This document shows positions 1 through 8,620 of a stretch of DNA of 44,690 nucleotides, piece after piece (positions within the stretch are counted from its first letter, which is position 1; the number at the start of each line of letters is the position of its first letter). Source of the stretch: Gnetum montanum (lineage: Eukaryota > Streptophyta > Gnetopsida > Gnetales > Gnetaceae); the NCBI GenBank assembly GCA_015680685.1, contig MNCI01014934.1:10455-55144 (forward strand), given 5' to 3'. The notes below the pieces were generated by a model, which saw only the letters and a list, made by a program, of their open reading frames with translations, was not told where the DNA came from and ran no database searches. The position numbers and the translations under genes were made by a program.

Positions 1-710
1 GGGAAGCTGTCAACCATGGGGTATCTACTACTTCTTGTATGGTTGCTACATACAAGCATCTTTGTTGCAGAGTTTCTTGGGCACACCTGTTACATGGAGA
101 CATTTCCTCCATGTCATCACCCGATGAATCACTGTATGTGATGCATGGAACTATCCTCTTTTTGATCTTTCCACATATGTTTATCTTAGAGATTTCCAAG
201 GAAAGATCACGAATCCTAAGGTATGCGTCTACTATGCTTAGCCATGCCCTTCCCATTATAATGGGGAAGTCCCCTTCGTTGTTATTCACTTTGATCACCA
301 GAAAGTCAGCTGGGTAGGACCAACCACACAGTGGTAATAACATCCTCCACCAATCCTAAGGGAATGGTGATGGACTGGTCTACCAGCTCTAGTTGGATGT
401 TTCTCTTCTTACGTTGTGGTAGGTTCCAGGCATGATACATCTTTTGTGAAATTAAGTTGACTCTGGAACCTAAGTTAAGAAGAGCCCGATGTGGTGCATT
501 TCTAGTGATCTGCAAATAAATAAAGGGACTCCTAGGGTCAGTTAATTTCCTAGGAAGGTGGCCTACCTTGATCCAGTCAGCTACGGTATCTGTTAACATA
601 ACCGTATGCGTTACACCCTTTTGGACTGAAGGGTTTTCCGAAGCGTTAGTGGTTAGATGCCTATACATGTACCCATCCGCTTGTTGTTGTGAGAGTTTAT
701 CTGGGCTCAT
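1..710 (-). pseudogene. Retropepsin-like protease of gypsy element A, frameshifted
   Basis: The retropepsin cleaves the Gag-Pol precursor during particle maturation. The frame entering from gag contains DWIKVGHLPRKLTDPRSP, then the active-site region ALLNLGSRVNLIS, where families of this type read LLDLG; the catalytic Asp codon (474-476) is now Asn. VEDVITTVW follows, and near 325 a one-base loss shifts the frame, because WSYPADFLVIKVN and the second conserved block IIMGRAWLSIVDA are in another frame (about 300-180). Element D has the equivalent ICGWSYPINFMVVKVE unbroken, which confirms the shift. Loss of the catalytic Asp plus the frameshift makes this copy inactive. The remainder toward base 1 is an acidic linker leading to reverse transcriptase beyond the window. 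Confidence 0.82.
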
Positions 711-1040
711 AGTTCTGAAAAAAGGTCTCTTCTTTGTATAGTTGTTGCTAGAACTAGCACTCGGTTGGTTATTTACACGTTGAATATTTATAGCTCTCGC
801 GGCGTTACATTGCTGCGGTTGGGTAGGTAATTCCCCTTACATTGTTGGAATAGGTTGTATGGGAACTACTGGAGGAAGAGGTGCAGGCGGAGTTAGAGGA
901 TGGACTGAATGTGAGATGTCTCCCGGAGGAGAAGGAGTCCTTCTAAAGTACTCCCGAGCTTGGTAGTGATGGTGAGTAGTGTGACCCATAGAGTTACCTA
1001 AAGAAACTGGCTGCTACACATAATAACCGTAAGGATTAGT

Positions 1041-3122
1041 CTACCAATAAGGGTATTGATGTGTTGGCGGTGGCATCCCCCATGACTGTGGGTATTGCCA
1101 CTGTTGGTGTTGTCCAATGGGATGTGGAGGCGTTCCACTTGGATGATATGTCAAGGGTTGGTGGAACTGCCTTGGGTTACCTTGTGGGTAAGGTAACCTT
1201 CGGGGTGTTTGTCGTTGATTAAGTCTTGGATTTAGTGCATACATCCCAAACTCTTGCAGATGTGAGATAATTGGGCAACATCCCTTAGGATGGTCATAGT
1301 AGTAGACCTCACATCCACTATCATTGTCTGAATTAGAATTTACAGCCTCATCGGAGATAAGAATTTTCCCCTTACCCTTGTTATGTGCAGGGCTTAAGTT
1401 TCTCCGCTTGGTTTTGCCTTTATCACTACCTTGTTCTACCTTAGACTCTTCTACGATTTTTAGGATTGTTTCTATTCTTGAGTCTAAGGAATCCCACATT
1501 TGGTCTACCTTAGTCGATACCTCAGTTGTTAACTTTTGGATTGGCATGGTTTTCCGATTCACCAATTCTTCGAGTGATGACTCATCCTCCTTATCACAGA
1601 ATTTCACTCCCTTCTTGTGAAGGGAGGGATTGCGGTTGTATTCTTTCGTACTTTCCCTCTTACGTAGCTCACCCTCTTCTTGCGCTACTTGTTCCAACAA
1701 ACTTTCAACTTCATGGGCTCTCAGTTGGGAAAGTCTCCCTTGGGCATAAGTCCTAAGAGTTCTTCTCATTTCATTCCATAGCCCATCCACGATGTGGCGA
1801 AGTTGATCCCGTTTAGCGTAACCATGGCCCGAGCAACGATGTAGCAGTGTATAGTAATGGGCTATGGAAGCATCCAAGGGTTCATAAGCACCTTGTTTCC
1901 AGCCTTGGATCTGCTTTTGTAAATTGGACACTTTGGAGTATGTTTGATATTTGTTGTTGAACAATTCAAGCATCGTACTCCACCTCCTGATCGTTTCCAG
2001 TTCTAAGGACCAGTACCAGCTCTCTGCTTCTTTGATGATTGTCCTTGGGAACAACTTGAGTTTCTGCCACTCATTATCTATGTTCTGCAAGGCACAGGCA
2101 TCGTGGAATTCCTGTAAATGATGTTGAGGATCAACGTTGTATCTCCCTTCAAAACGTGGGATATTATTTATGTCCAAACGCTTGATCCTACTGTCTTTTA
2201 AGTGCCTTGTGGGGATCCTAACTACCTCTGTGATATCAAGCATGCTTCGGGTTTCGAGTAAGGGTTCGTCATGATCATCTCTTTCATGACGTCTATGATG
2301 TCTTCGTGGTGGTTCCCTACTCTCCCTATGTCCTTGCCCTTGTCCTAACTCCTCTCGACCTTCCTGTCGAGGTCTTTCATCCTTTTTACTTTTATCCTCC
2401 CCTTTATGTTCATGGTGGTTGTGCCCAGATGTGGAAGGAGAGTGTGAATGGTGAGATGAAGGAGAAGAGGAAGGGGATCCATCACCATGGCGATGTTTCT
2501 TACCTTCTCTTCGGCTGCTTCAGCCCCGATCGTTGTAACGATCTAAGTGTCCGTCCTTAGTGTGAGTGGTTGTTCCTACCGTGAACAGTTGGTGCTCACG
2601 GGGATTAGAGCCTGTAGCATGTACAGTTGATCGAAGGCCCTGATGCCTTACCTCTTCACCATTGTGAGGAGGAGGAACATCATTTTCTAAGAAACCCATG
2701 GTGAGGGGTTCCTCGTCTCCTATTTCACTAAGGACATGGGGGACCTTGCCCTTCAACAATGAATGTTGACTCTCCTGCCTTTCATCCCGAATACGTTGGG
2801 CATTTGTGGGATGATAATCCCTTGTGTCAAAGTTATCCAGAATGTATTCTGCAAATAGCTCTTGCATGCCCATTTGTGCTAAGGCATGGAAGAGCATGTT
2901 AGGGACTGATCGATCTGGGGGTAACACAATGTTACCTTGCAGATCTCTCCACCGCAGTTGTTCGTCTTGATAGAGAATAAAAGTAAAATCCGGTACATAC
3001 TCATCAAGATGAGTATATGTCACCTTAGATTTTTTAGGACATGATTGGTCTAGGTTATGCGTATGATGCTAACTGTCTTCTGTATTATTCTTAGGTGAGT
3101 TGATTTTGTGAAAAGAAGCCAT
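1041..3122 (-). pseudogene. Gag polyprotein of gypsy element A, a few stops
   Basis: Gag coats the element RNA in cytoplasmic virus-like particles. One reading frame runs from ATG at 3122-3120 (MASFHKINSP...) to a TAG at 1041, about 690 codons, broken by a TAG just after the start (TEDS*) and a TGA at 2520-2522 (RYNDRG*). The N-terminal part (to about 2520) has no named domain but is matched closely by element D. A charged Ser/His/Arg-rich linker follows (about 2244-2519). The retrotrans_gag domain spans about 1650-2180, with recognisable blocks such as ESWYWSLELE and RWSTMLELFNNKYQ. The C-terminal part is Pro/Gln-rich (PQGNPRQFHQ). No CCHC zinc knuckle is visible. The same frame continues past 1041 into protease with three or more stops between. 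Two to three point changes would account for all the breaks, so this copy is relatively young. Confidence 0.88.
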
Positions 3123-3243
3123 TTCAATGGTGTGCTGTTTACCGTTATCTATGTTCTTAATTAACTGATTAACCCGAAGGTTCATTAAAGCTCCCAACAA
3201 TGTGAATGATTCCTAATGTTCTAAATGGCATAAAAACACTTAG

Positions 3244-3261
3244 TCCCTGGCAACGGCGCCA
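3244..3261 (-). promoter_or_regulatory. Primer-binding site of element A, tRNA-Asp type
   Basis: The minus strand reads TGGCGCCGTTGCCAGGGA one base inside the LTR end. This is the usual primer site of plant Tat/Athila-type elements, where the 3' end of a tRNA (Asp type) primes minus-strand DNA synthesis. Element D has the same site at 28096 with only transition differences. Confidence 0.88.
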
Positions 3262-4099
3262 ATCATGAGTAGCCAGGTACCCCTACAATCAACCATACGA
3301 AATGAGCGTAGCACGTGCGATCCTGTCGAACTCTGCAGACTAAATGCCTAAACGCTACAAGGAACACTTGGGGTTAATCGTTCGTTGTCTTCCTAGACTT
3401 ACTTGTTGTTGTCACGGTGTATTGTTAAGTAAGTCCAAGGTATATGATTTTTTTGGTATTTTACAGTTTATCTCCTATGCTAAACGGTGAAGGGTAGAGA
3501 AACTAAAACTAACTCTAACTACAGCACTAAGTCCTAGCGTTAGCATCTGTTCCCACTTGCCGTACACACCCTGAACTGTGCAACTGTGGCTACCAAACAC
3601 TAATCGTTACTAGGATTACCACACGTAACGCACGTGCTTGAAGCAGTCGTACTGAGGCACTTAACTAACCTAAGTGTGACAAGCAGCTGATTCCTTAACT
3701 AGCCGTACACATCCGTAGATGCTCGTAATGAAGTCGTACTTGTTCCACGTTCTAGGAGGAAAGGGTGAGAGAATCTACTCGCAATGAGTAGCCGATTCCT
3801 TGGCTAGCCATACACGTTCGTCAACACTCGTAACCAAGCCGTACTCATGCCGTGTTACTAGGAAAGCAATAAATAACATTAATTAAACCTATCCATGCAC
3901 TGCAAGGTTTATCCACAAAGCTCGTCTTTATTGCCGTACACAACTTACGTTCAGGTACAAAGCTGCTCGAATAAAGAACCGTTCACTTGGGGGACTCCTA
4001 CTACGGGCACATGGAAAATATTCTATCTTTGGGATGATCAATCCGCTAGAGCTTTGCTACTTTACGCCTAGGATGGGAAATGAGGGGATTTCCGTCTCT

Positions 4100-4107
4100 T
4101 ATTTATA
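4100..4107 (-). promoter_or_regulatory. TATA box of LTR A
   Basis: The minus strand reads TATAAATA inside CTATAAATAAGAG. The same box is conserved in solo LTR B at 20327-20334, so it is likely the U3 core promoter driving element transcription leftward. Confidence 0.75.
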
Positions 4108-4157
4108 GATTTGGTGGCGGACCATGATATCACGTACGCGATAGTGCAGGAAATGAC

Positions 4158-4181
4158 GCGATATCGCGTACGCGATATCGC
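4158..4181. repeat. Perfect 24-bp CpG-rich palindrome in U3 of LTR A
   Basis: The 24 bases are their own reverse complement, built from two GCGATATCGC blocks around a GTAC centre. Partial copies flank it (ATATCACGTACGCGATA at 4126-4142). It lies about 55 bp upstream of the TATA box. LTR B has a decayed version at about 20351-20392. Confidence 0.9.
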
Positions 4182-4223
4182 AGGGGATGAGATATTGCGG
4201 CCTGTGCAAATCGCGTCTCATCA

Positions 4224-5056
4224 CTATGCCACCTTGAGAAGCAAGTCTTTAGTACTCCTGATTCTCATAATCTTTTTGTATTTCAAAAGATTCATTAATG
4301 ATGCTTTTGGCATTTGGAATGGCTCCAAAGATTCCCTTGCTCTTCTACTTTCTCGATATGGTAATGTTTATCTATCCATTAACATTACCCCTACCATTTT
4401 GGATTTTGCAATTGATATCTTGGATGTTTAAGGATTCTCAATTTGTCAACACTGGTATCTTTTCAAAGAAGTGTTACCAAAAACCCTTAAATGCATATCA
4501 ATACATCCCTTTCTCCTCATAGCACTTATTCCATCAGAAGAAAACATTCATCATTGCAGAGCTAAAAAGATACCTCATCAGGGAATCTTACCTAGGCGAT
4601 CTTAAACAAATTTGGCGATAACTCTTTCGACGACTCTGAGCACGTGGGTATTCATCTTGGTTGCTAGTCAAATGCTTCAACATTGTTCTTGTTGCTTCTC
4701 ATCGATCACTTCTAGCCAGGCTTCATCACAACAATGACTTTCAACTTAGGAAATGAACCCCTCTCATCTTCAAACTGGATTTCAGTACTTCCACTAAATC
4801 CTTGAATGTGAGGGCTCTCCTAAACTCTATACTTGGTTGACTTTGCAAAAAAGATTCGACACTCCAAAACGTCATTCTAGATGTGATCGCTTGTTGGCGT
4901 AACCATAGAAAGCTGCATTCATTCCTTGTCAACGTCATTCTAGATGTGATCGCTTGCTGGCGTAACCATAGAAAGCTGCATTCATTCCTTGTCAGAAACA
5001 TATTCAAGTGCTCAATCCCATCCCCACTTCAGCTTGAACGAGTGGGGTGCACTTAA
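4224..5056 (+). pseudogene. Penelope-like element reverse transcriptase, 3' half
   Basis: Penelope-like elements copy themselves with a telomerase-related reverse transcriptase. Translation starts in the palm: YATL..., then FKRFINDAFGIWNGS, the counterpart of the (K)R(Y/F)IDD-F-IW catalytic block with Asp replaced by Asn. A frameshift near 4420 moves to the frame holding the family's thumb signature FSKKCYQKPLNAYQYIPFSS and ELKRYLIRESYLGDLKQIW, then ARGYSSWLLVKCF and the late motif VIACWRNHRKLHSFLV, equal to the usual A-R-NL-LVRA. Five stops interrupt this second frame (TAG, TAA, three TGA). No GIY-YIG endonuclease follows. The 5' half is missing because gypsy element A is inserted at 4223. 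Horizontally acquired Penelope-like elements are established for conifers; assignment to that group is inference. Confidence 0.8.
4868..4993 (+). repeat. 63-bp in-frame tandem duplication inside the Penelope-like ORF
   Basis: Copy 1 is 4868-4930 and copy 2 is 4931-4993, differing by one base (TTGTTGG / TTGCTGG). The unit is 21 codons and repeats the late thumb motif VILDVIACWRNHRKLHSFLV. The near identity means the duplication is much younger than the stop-ridden ORF around it. Confidence 0.95.
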
Positions 5057-5480
5057 ATTTTTAGAGTCCTGAAATTCTAAATTTTTTAAGATGGGATAAT
5101 TTATATCAATACTTGGACACTTAGGCTCTTTTGATTTTTGACTTTGTGAAGCACCAAACATACTGAAGAGGGATGAGACTACCCAAAAACATTTTGTGTT
5201 CTGCTTTCACTAAGTTAATGTCATTTTGAGCCTTTTTCTTTCTTTACTTTTTTTCTTCTCTTTCTCTCCTCTGCTTTGTTTCCGTCTCTCTAATCCGTTG
5301 CACAAGATCCCAACAAAATTTTTTGAACCCAAAAATTTGAATCTTAGGGCTCCTCCTCATCGTTACTATAATAAAATTATTGTATCATTTATTGTATCAT
5401 GATAAAGAATGACTCTTTTGAATAAGTTGGTAAATGGCCTCCTACCCAAAATAAATAGCAATTTTTAATCTTCCACTTAC
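5057..5480. other. Non-coding, pyrimidine-rich stretch
   Basis: No coding signal is seen. 5226-5300 is strongly C/T-rich on the plus strand, like a plant 5' leader, followed by AT-rich DNA. It separates the Penelope-like relic from the low-copy region at 5481-6600. Confidence 0.4.
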
Positions 5481-5653
5481 CAAGCATCACACGGGCCACG
5501 TGTTACCAAGACTCTCTTGCAGACAAGCCACCCAGCAGAGTTGCCGGGCCGAATGGGAATTGCAATAACAAGCATCACACGGGCCACGTGTTACCAAGAC
5601 TCTCTTGCAGACAAGCCACCCAGCAGAGTTGCCGGGCCGAATGGGAATTGCAA
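5481..5653. repeat. 88-bp tandem duplication carrying a G-box
   Basis: Two copies (5481-5568 and 5569-5653) are identical over about 85 bases, beginning CAAGCATCACACGGGCCACG and ending GGGAATTGCAA. Each contains CACGTG, a plant bZIP/bHLH binding core. It lies 340-500 bp upstream of the CpG-rich ORF at 5994-6326 and could be part of its promoter, which is inference. Confidence 0.93.
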
Positions 5654-5993
5654 ATGATGTTCCAATCTCTGACACACTTTTTTTTGCTCATGCCAGTCAT
5701 GCACCACGTATCAACCATTATGACAATATAGTATAACGGTTTCGCACATGCATAAGCTTTTTGACGCGGAAACGCAGACCACAGAGAAAGTTGTTCGATT
5801 ACACGGAAAATTTAGTCCATTTGTGGCGTGGTTGTCTGTGGTCAGACTCGGAGCTCGTTTCAATCCTACTGCTTTCACTCCACAGTGCACGTCATTCTTT
5901 ATCTGCTTCCCCCTGCTAAACACGCTGAGGGACAGCCAGATTTAAGTTAAGTAGTTAACTGAACGAATGCGTTCATAGAAGAAAAGAGAGCAA

Positions 5994-6326
5994 GTGCAAG
6001 AACATGAGCGGGCGGATCTGCTGCTGAAAACGCTTACGCCGCTCTCGCCAATCGCGCCTGGGTCGATCGACGCGGCCGCTGAGAGGAAGCTTCCTGCGCG
6101 TGCGCATCTGATGAATGCGCTCTACTTCATGCTCGTGCCTTCTTTATCACTAATTTCGCAGCCGGAGGAGCTGCTCCATCAAGAAGATCCGGTGCCGTCG
6201 GTCGAGGAGGAGCAACAGGAAGAGAAAGAAATGTACAAAGAAGAGATGACGCAGGCGCTGAGCTTGCTGTGGAATGCAGGAAATGACTCGATCCCAGCGC
6301 TCGGGAGTAGATCGTCTCTTCCTTGA
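5994..6326 (+). CDS. Hypothetical protein in a CpG-rich island, possible first exon
   Basis: I do not recognise the product. The frame is open from about 5979 to a TGA ending at 6326; the first in-frame ATG is 6111 (MNALYFMLVPSLSL), leaving 71 codons, and another ATG at 6004 is in a different frame that closes quickly. Upstream codons also read sensibly (DLLLKTLTPLSPIAPGSID), so the true start may be non-ATG, upstream via an intron, or lost. The C-terminal part is acidic and Glu-rich (VEEEQQEEKEMYKEEM), possibly a short coiled coil. Base composition is unlike all neighbours: 6000-6320 is dense in CpG, which the rest of the window lacks, suggesting an unmethylated genic remnant. Downstream T-rich DNA to 6600 resembles an intron or 3' UTR. 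It may be one exon of a host gene or a recent gene fragment. Confidence 0.4.
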   Translation: MQEHERADLLLKTLTPLSPIAPGSIDAAAERKLPARAHLMNALYFMLVPSLSLISQPEELLHQEDPVPSVEEEQQEEKEMYKEEMTQALSLLWNAGNDSIPALGSRSSLP

Positions 6327-6600
6327 GTTCCTTCTTACCTTGTTACTGACTGTCTCGCAAGGTTTTTGTCTTCAATTTTTATTTGAGTTTTTTGGCGGAG
6401 TGCAGGTTTTGCAGTTCCGCTTTCTGTGTTTCCCTGAGATGCGCTTTTCAGTAATCCTGCAATACCTACAAGCTAGCTGTGTTCTTGAATAAGATAACCA
6501 TGTCCATGACAAACTTGGAGCCCCTCTCAGTTTCCGCCTTGTACTTGCCAGAAATGGGTGCATGCAGGAACTTTTGGAATTGTAATATACTTTCACTATT
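6327..6600 (+). other. Possible intron or 3' UTR after the CpG-rich ORF
   Basis: T-rich on the plus strand with no further open frame I trust. Composition is intermediate between the CpG island and the AT-rich repeats beyond 6600. No polyadenylation signal is convincing. Confidence 0.3.
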
Positions 6601-6624
6601 TCATATGGACATGATTCAAAACGG

Positions 6625-6767
6625 TAGAAGTTTAAATTAGGGGTAAACCTAGGATATATATTTTAATGAGAACTTTATAACTTAGCATTGCCCACTAGAA
6701 TTGAACCTATTACTTAGAGTTTTAAAATCAAAAGTTTTTACCATTAGAGGAACACCTCATTGTTATG
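6625..6767 (-). mobile_element. tRNA-derived SINE-like element, copy 1
   Basis: In element orientation it begins AACAATGAGGTGTT and carries a weak A-box region (CTCTAATGGTAAAAAC) and a B-box-like TAGGTTCAATTCTAG (plus 6695-6709), followed by a tail starting GCTAAGTTATAAAGTTC. Copies 2 (7005-7128, same strand) and 3 (18846-18985, plus strand) share head, B box and the TTAAGTTA-AAA tail. The A-to-B spacing fits a tRNA-like RNA polymerase III promoter. It encodes no protein. Confidence 0.62.
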
Positions 6768-7004
6768 CAAGCTATTTAGAGTATTTCAATTTTAAATGCA
6801 AAGAGACATGTCTTTCTACATATCTAAAGTATGTTCCTTTTCCTATATGCTTGGCACATGCCCTCGCCTACATGTGAACATGCATGTGCTTCTTTTTACA
6901 CACTTGACACATGTCCTTACAAATCTCACACAAAGCTAACTAAAAGGAAATATACAATAAATATTATAACTTTAATTGTGAGTTTTTTAACCTGAAATAA
7001 GTGA
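6768..7004. other. AT-rich spacer between two SINE-like copies
   Basis: No coding or RNA feature recognised. Several ACATGTG/CACATG words occur between 6840 and 6915 without a clear period. Confidence 0.3.
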
Positions 7005-7128
7005 AACATAAGTACACCTCAAGATTTATAAAAGTTTATAACTTAGTGCTACCTAGTAGTATTGAACATATGACTTAGGGTTACTAGGGTAAGACTTGCA
7101 CTACTAGGCTAACACCTCATTGTTTATA
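7005..7128 (-). mobile_element. tRNA-derived SINE-like element, copy 2
   Basis: Element orientation: head AACAATGAGGTGTTAGCC, A-box-like TTAGCCTAGTAGTGCAAG (plus 7099-7116), B-box-like CATATGTTCAATACTA, tail CACTAAGTTATAAAC. It shares the same 14-base head with copy 1, about 350 bp away on the same strand. Confidence 0.62.
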
Positions 7129-7695
7129 ACTCTAATTGTGAAAAACTAAGGGTCAAATCCTATATTTTTGGGCACCCCAAACATATTGGTATTGTCAAAC
7201 TTTTAATACAACATCAACTTGAGGTATTTTCCTAAGAGATCACTTTCGAAGTATGTAGGACCAAGTAAAAAGACTTAAGACCCTAATTTAAAGTGAATAA
7301 TTTTAAAGAATGTGGTTTGGGTAAGGATAGGTTGCAAATGCCCCATGAATACTGTTTTGTATCATCATTTGTGTATAATACCGAATAAAATATGCATAAT
7401 TAAATATTCATAAAGACATAATAACTAACAAAAAAAATTGGTAAATATACTATTAAATATATCAAAGATCTATACCAAAGCATCAATAGTAATCAAAAGC
7501 AGAAACTACAAAAATTTAACAAAATACTTTAATAAGCAGATTGTATCCATTTACAACAAATAATCATACAATCCTATTATTGAATTCATGGAATTAAAAA
7601 TAAGTTATTGAAATAAATTTGACATGTTTTACTTTAAATAAGTAAACTTATGCAAAATTTTCAAGTTATGACAATGGCCCAACCAACTATTCTTT
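7129..7695. other. AT-rich non-coding DNA left of the copia element
   Basis: No open frame or motif recognised. ATGAGT at 7696-7701 is repeated just after the copia element. Confidence 0.3.
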
Positions 7696-7704
7696 ATGAG
7701 TATT

Positions 7705-8082
7705 TGTTGGCCATAGTTATCATGATAAATTTAGGCCATGGTTATCATGCTAAAATTCAGCTATGGTTACTAAAATAGTGGGTGGTTATCAGTAGTTATT
7801 TAAGTGTCCTTTCACCATTATAAAAGGGACCTCCCTCACCTCAATTTAGATCCATCACATACATCCTCTTTCCATACCAGTCTTACATTCTTCTTCTATT
7901 GCATGAGAGAGAGGCTTCTTCTTGTTCTCTCCTTGTGATGAAGAGGGAAGGTTGTAATCCCCATTTTTGATAATAAGATCCTTCTACATTTGCCCATGGT
8001 TTTTTCCCACTTTGGGGGTTTTCCAAGTCAAAGATTTGTGTCCCTTGCTCTTTATTTTATCTCATTTCATATTTTGCTGCCA
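7705..8082 (+). repeat. 5' LTR of the copia element
   Basis: 378 bp from TGTTGGCCATAG to TTTTGCTGCCA. It contains a TATA box (TATAAAAGG at 7819-7827) and matches 10852-11229 with about 92% identity by eye. Confidence 0.94.
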
Positions 8083-8095
8083 AATCTGCTAATAG

Positions 8096-8108
8096 TGGTA
8101 TTAGAGCC
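8096..8108 (+). promoter_or_regulatory. Copia primer-binding site, initiator-Met tRNA type
   Basis: TGGTATTAGAGCC, 13 bases inside the 5' LTR end, differs by one C-to-T transition from the usual plant copia site TGGTATCAGAGC(C). Confidence 0.88.
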
Positions 8109-8159
8109 ACGTTCATAGTCCATGGAAGTGTTGTAGATCGTGCATACAAATTTTACAAA

Positions 8160-8367
8160 ATGGTTGGCAAATACAAAATAGAGAATTTCAATGGAAGCAA
8201 CTTCACATTGTGGAAAATGAAGATATAGGAAATTTTGAGTAAAAATAATTGCCTAGCAGTTATTGGAGAAAGGCCATAGGAGGTCACGAAAAGTACCTCA
8301 TATGATGGTGATGTTCTATACAATGAGGCAACTATTGTTGAAGGCATACAAAATCTCACTAATGCTT
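8160..8367 (+). pseudogene. Copia gag, N-terminal fragment
   Basis: ATG at 8160 begins MVGKYKIENFNGSNFTLW, the typical opening of plant copia Gag (F-G-NF-W block), broken by TAG after KMKI. The frame then runs into a protease start at about 8371 without the central gag domain or the CCHC knuckle, so about 200 or more codons are deleted. Confidence 0.82.
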
Positions 8368-8620
8368 AGATATTGGATTCAGGAGCAACATGGCACATGA
8401 CCTCTTGGAGAGAATGGTTTTATCACTGCAAACCAATCTCAGAAGGATCTGTGTATATGGGAAATGATCATGCTTTGAAAATTGTTGGTAGTGGTACTAT
8501 CAAGATAAATATGTATGATGGCACTATTCACACCATACAAGAGGTACGACATGTGGAGGGCCTAACGAAAAAATATATTATCTTTAGGACAACTAGATGA
8601 TGTTAGGTGCAAAACTCATA
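8368..8620 (+). pseudogene. Copia protease
   Basis: ILDSGATWHMTSWREWF is the copia aspartic protease active site (D-S-G-A-T, catalytic Asp intact), preceded by a TAG where families usually have Trp. VYMGNDHALKIVGSGTIKI and VRHVEGLTKK follow as expected. The start is part of the Gag-Pol frame, not a separate initiation. Confidence 0.86.

Larger units (their letters stand above)
1..4223 (-). mobile_element. Ty3/gypsy LTR retrotransposon A (left-truncated by window)
   Basis: Reading right to left on the minus strand, the order is 5' LTR (4223-3263), primer-binding site (3261-3244), gag from an ATG at 3122, then protease running off the window at base 1. Polymerase, integrase and the 3' LTR lie outside. 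The tRNA-Asp-type primer site and the order gag-protease place it in Ty3/gypsy, probably the Tat/Athila side of the non-chromodomain group, an inference from the primer site. Its right edge lies against Penelope-like coding sequence, so it inserted into that element. The bases after the LTR, CTATG at 4224-4228, should be the target duplication but the partner is off-window. It is the best preserved of three gypsy copies of this family here (others: B solo LTR, D internal). Confidence 0.9.
3263..4223 (-). repeat. 5' LTR of element A (family copy A)
   Basis: About 961 bp. In element orientation it starts TGATGAGACGCG and ends ACTCATGA, next to the primer site. Homologous LTRs of the same family occur at 19610-20400 (same strand, solo), 11674-12870 and 27235-28094 (plus strand). 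Shared blocks include the terminal GGTACCTGGCTACTCA-like end and the GGTAATCCTAG region. A TATA box and CpG-rich palindromes mark U3 at the right-hand end. Confidence 0.88.

Noticed and set aside
1324-2560. Three plus-strand ORFs (from 1324, 1526 and 2306)
   Set aside because: They lie opposite the gag frame of element A, which has clear motifs on the minus strand.
4741-5007. Minus-strand ORF with a repeated 21-residue block
   Set aside because: The repeat comes from the 63-bp duplication; the plus strand carries the Penelope-like motifs in this interval.
5711-5945. Overlapping ORFs on both strands upstream of the CpG-rich ORF (5748 plus, 5711 minus)
   Set aside because: No motif, no composition signal and mutual overlap; at most 5' flank of the ORF at 5994.
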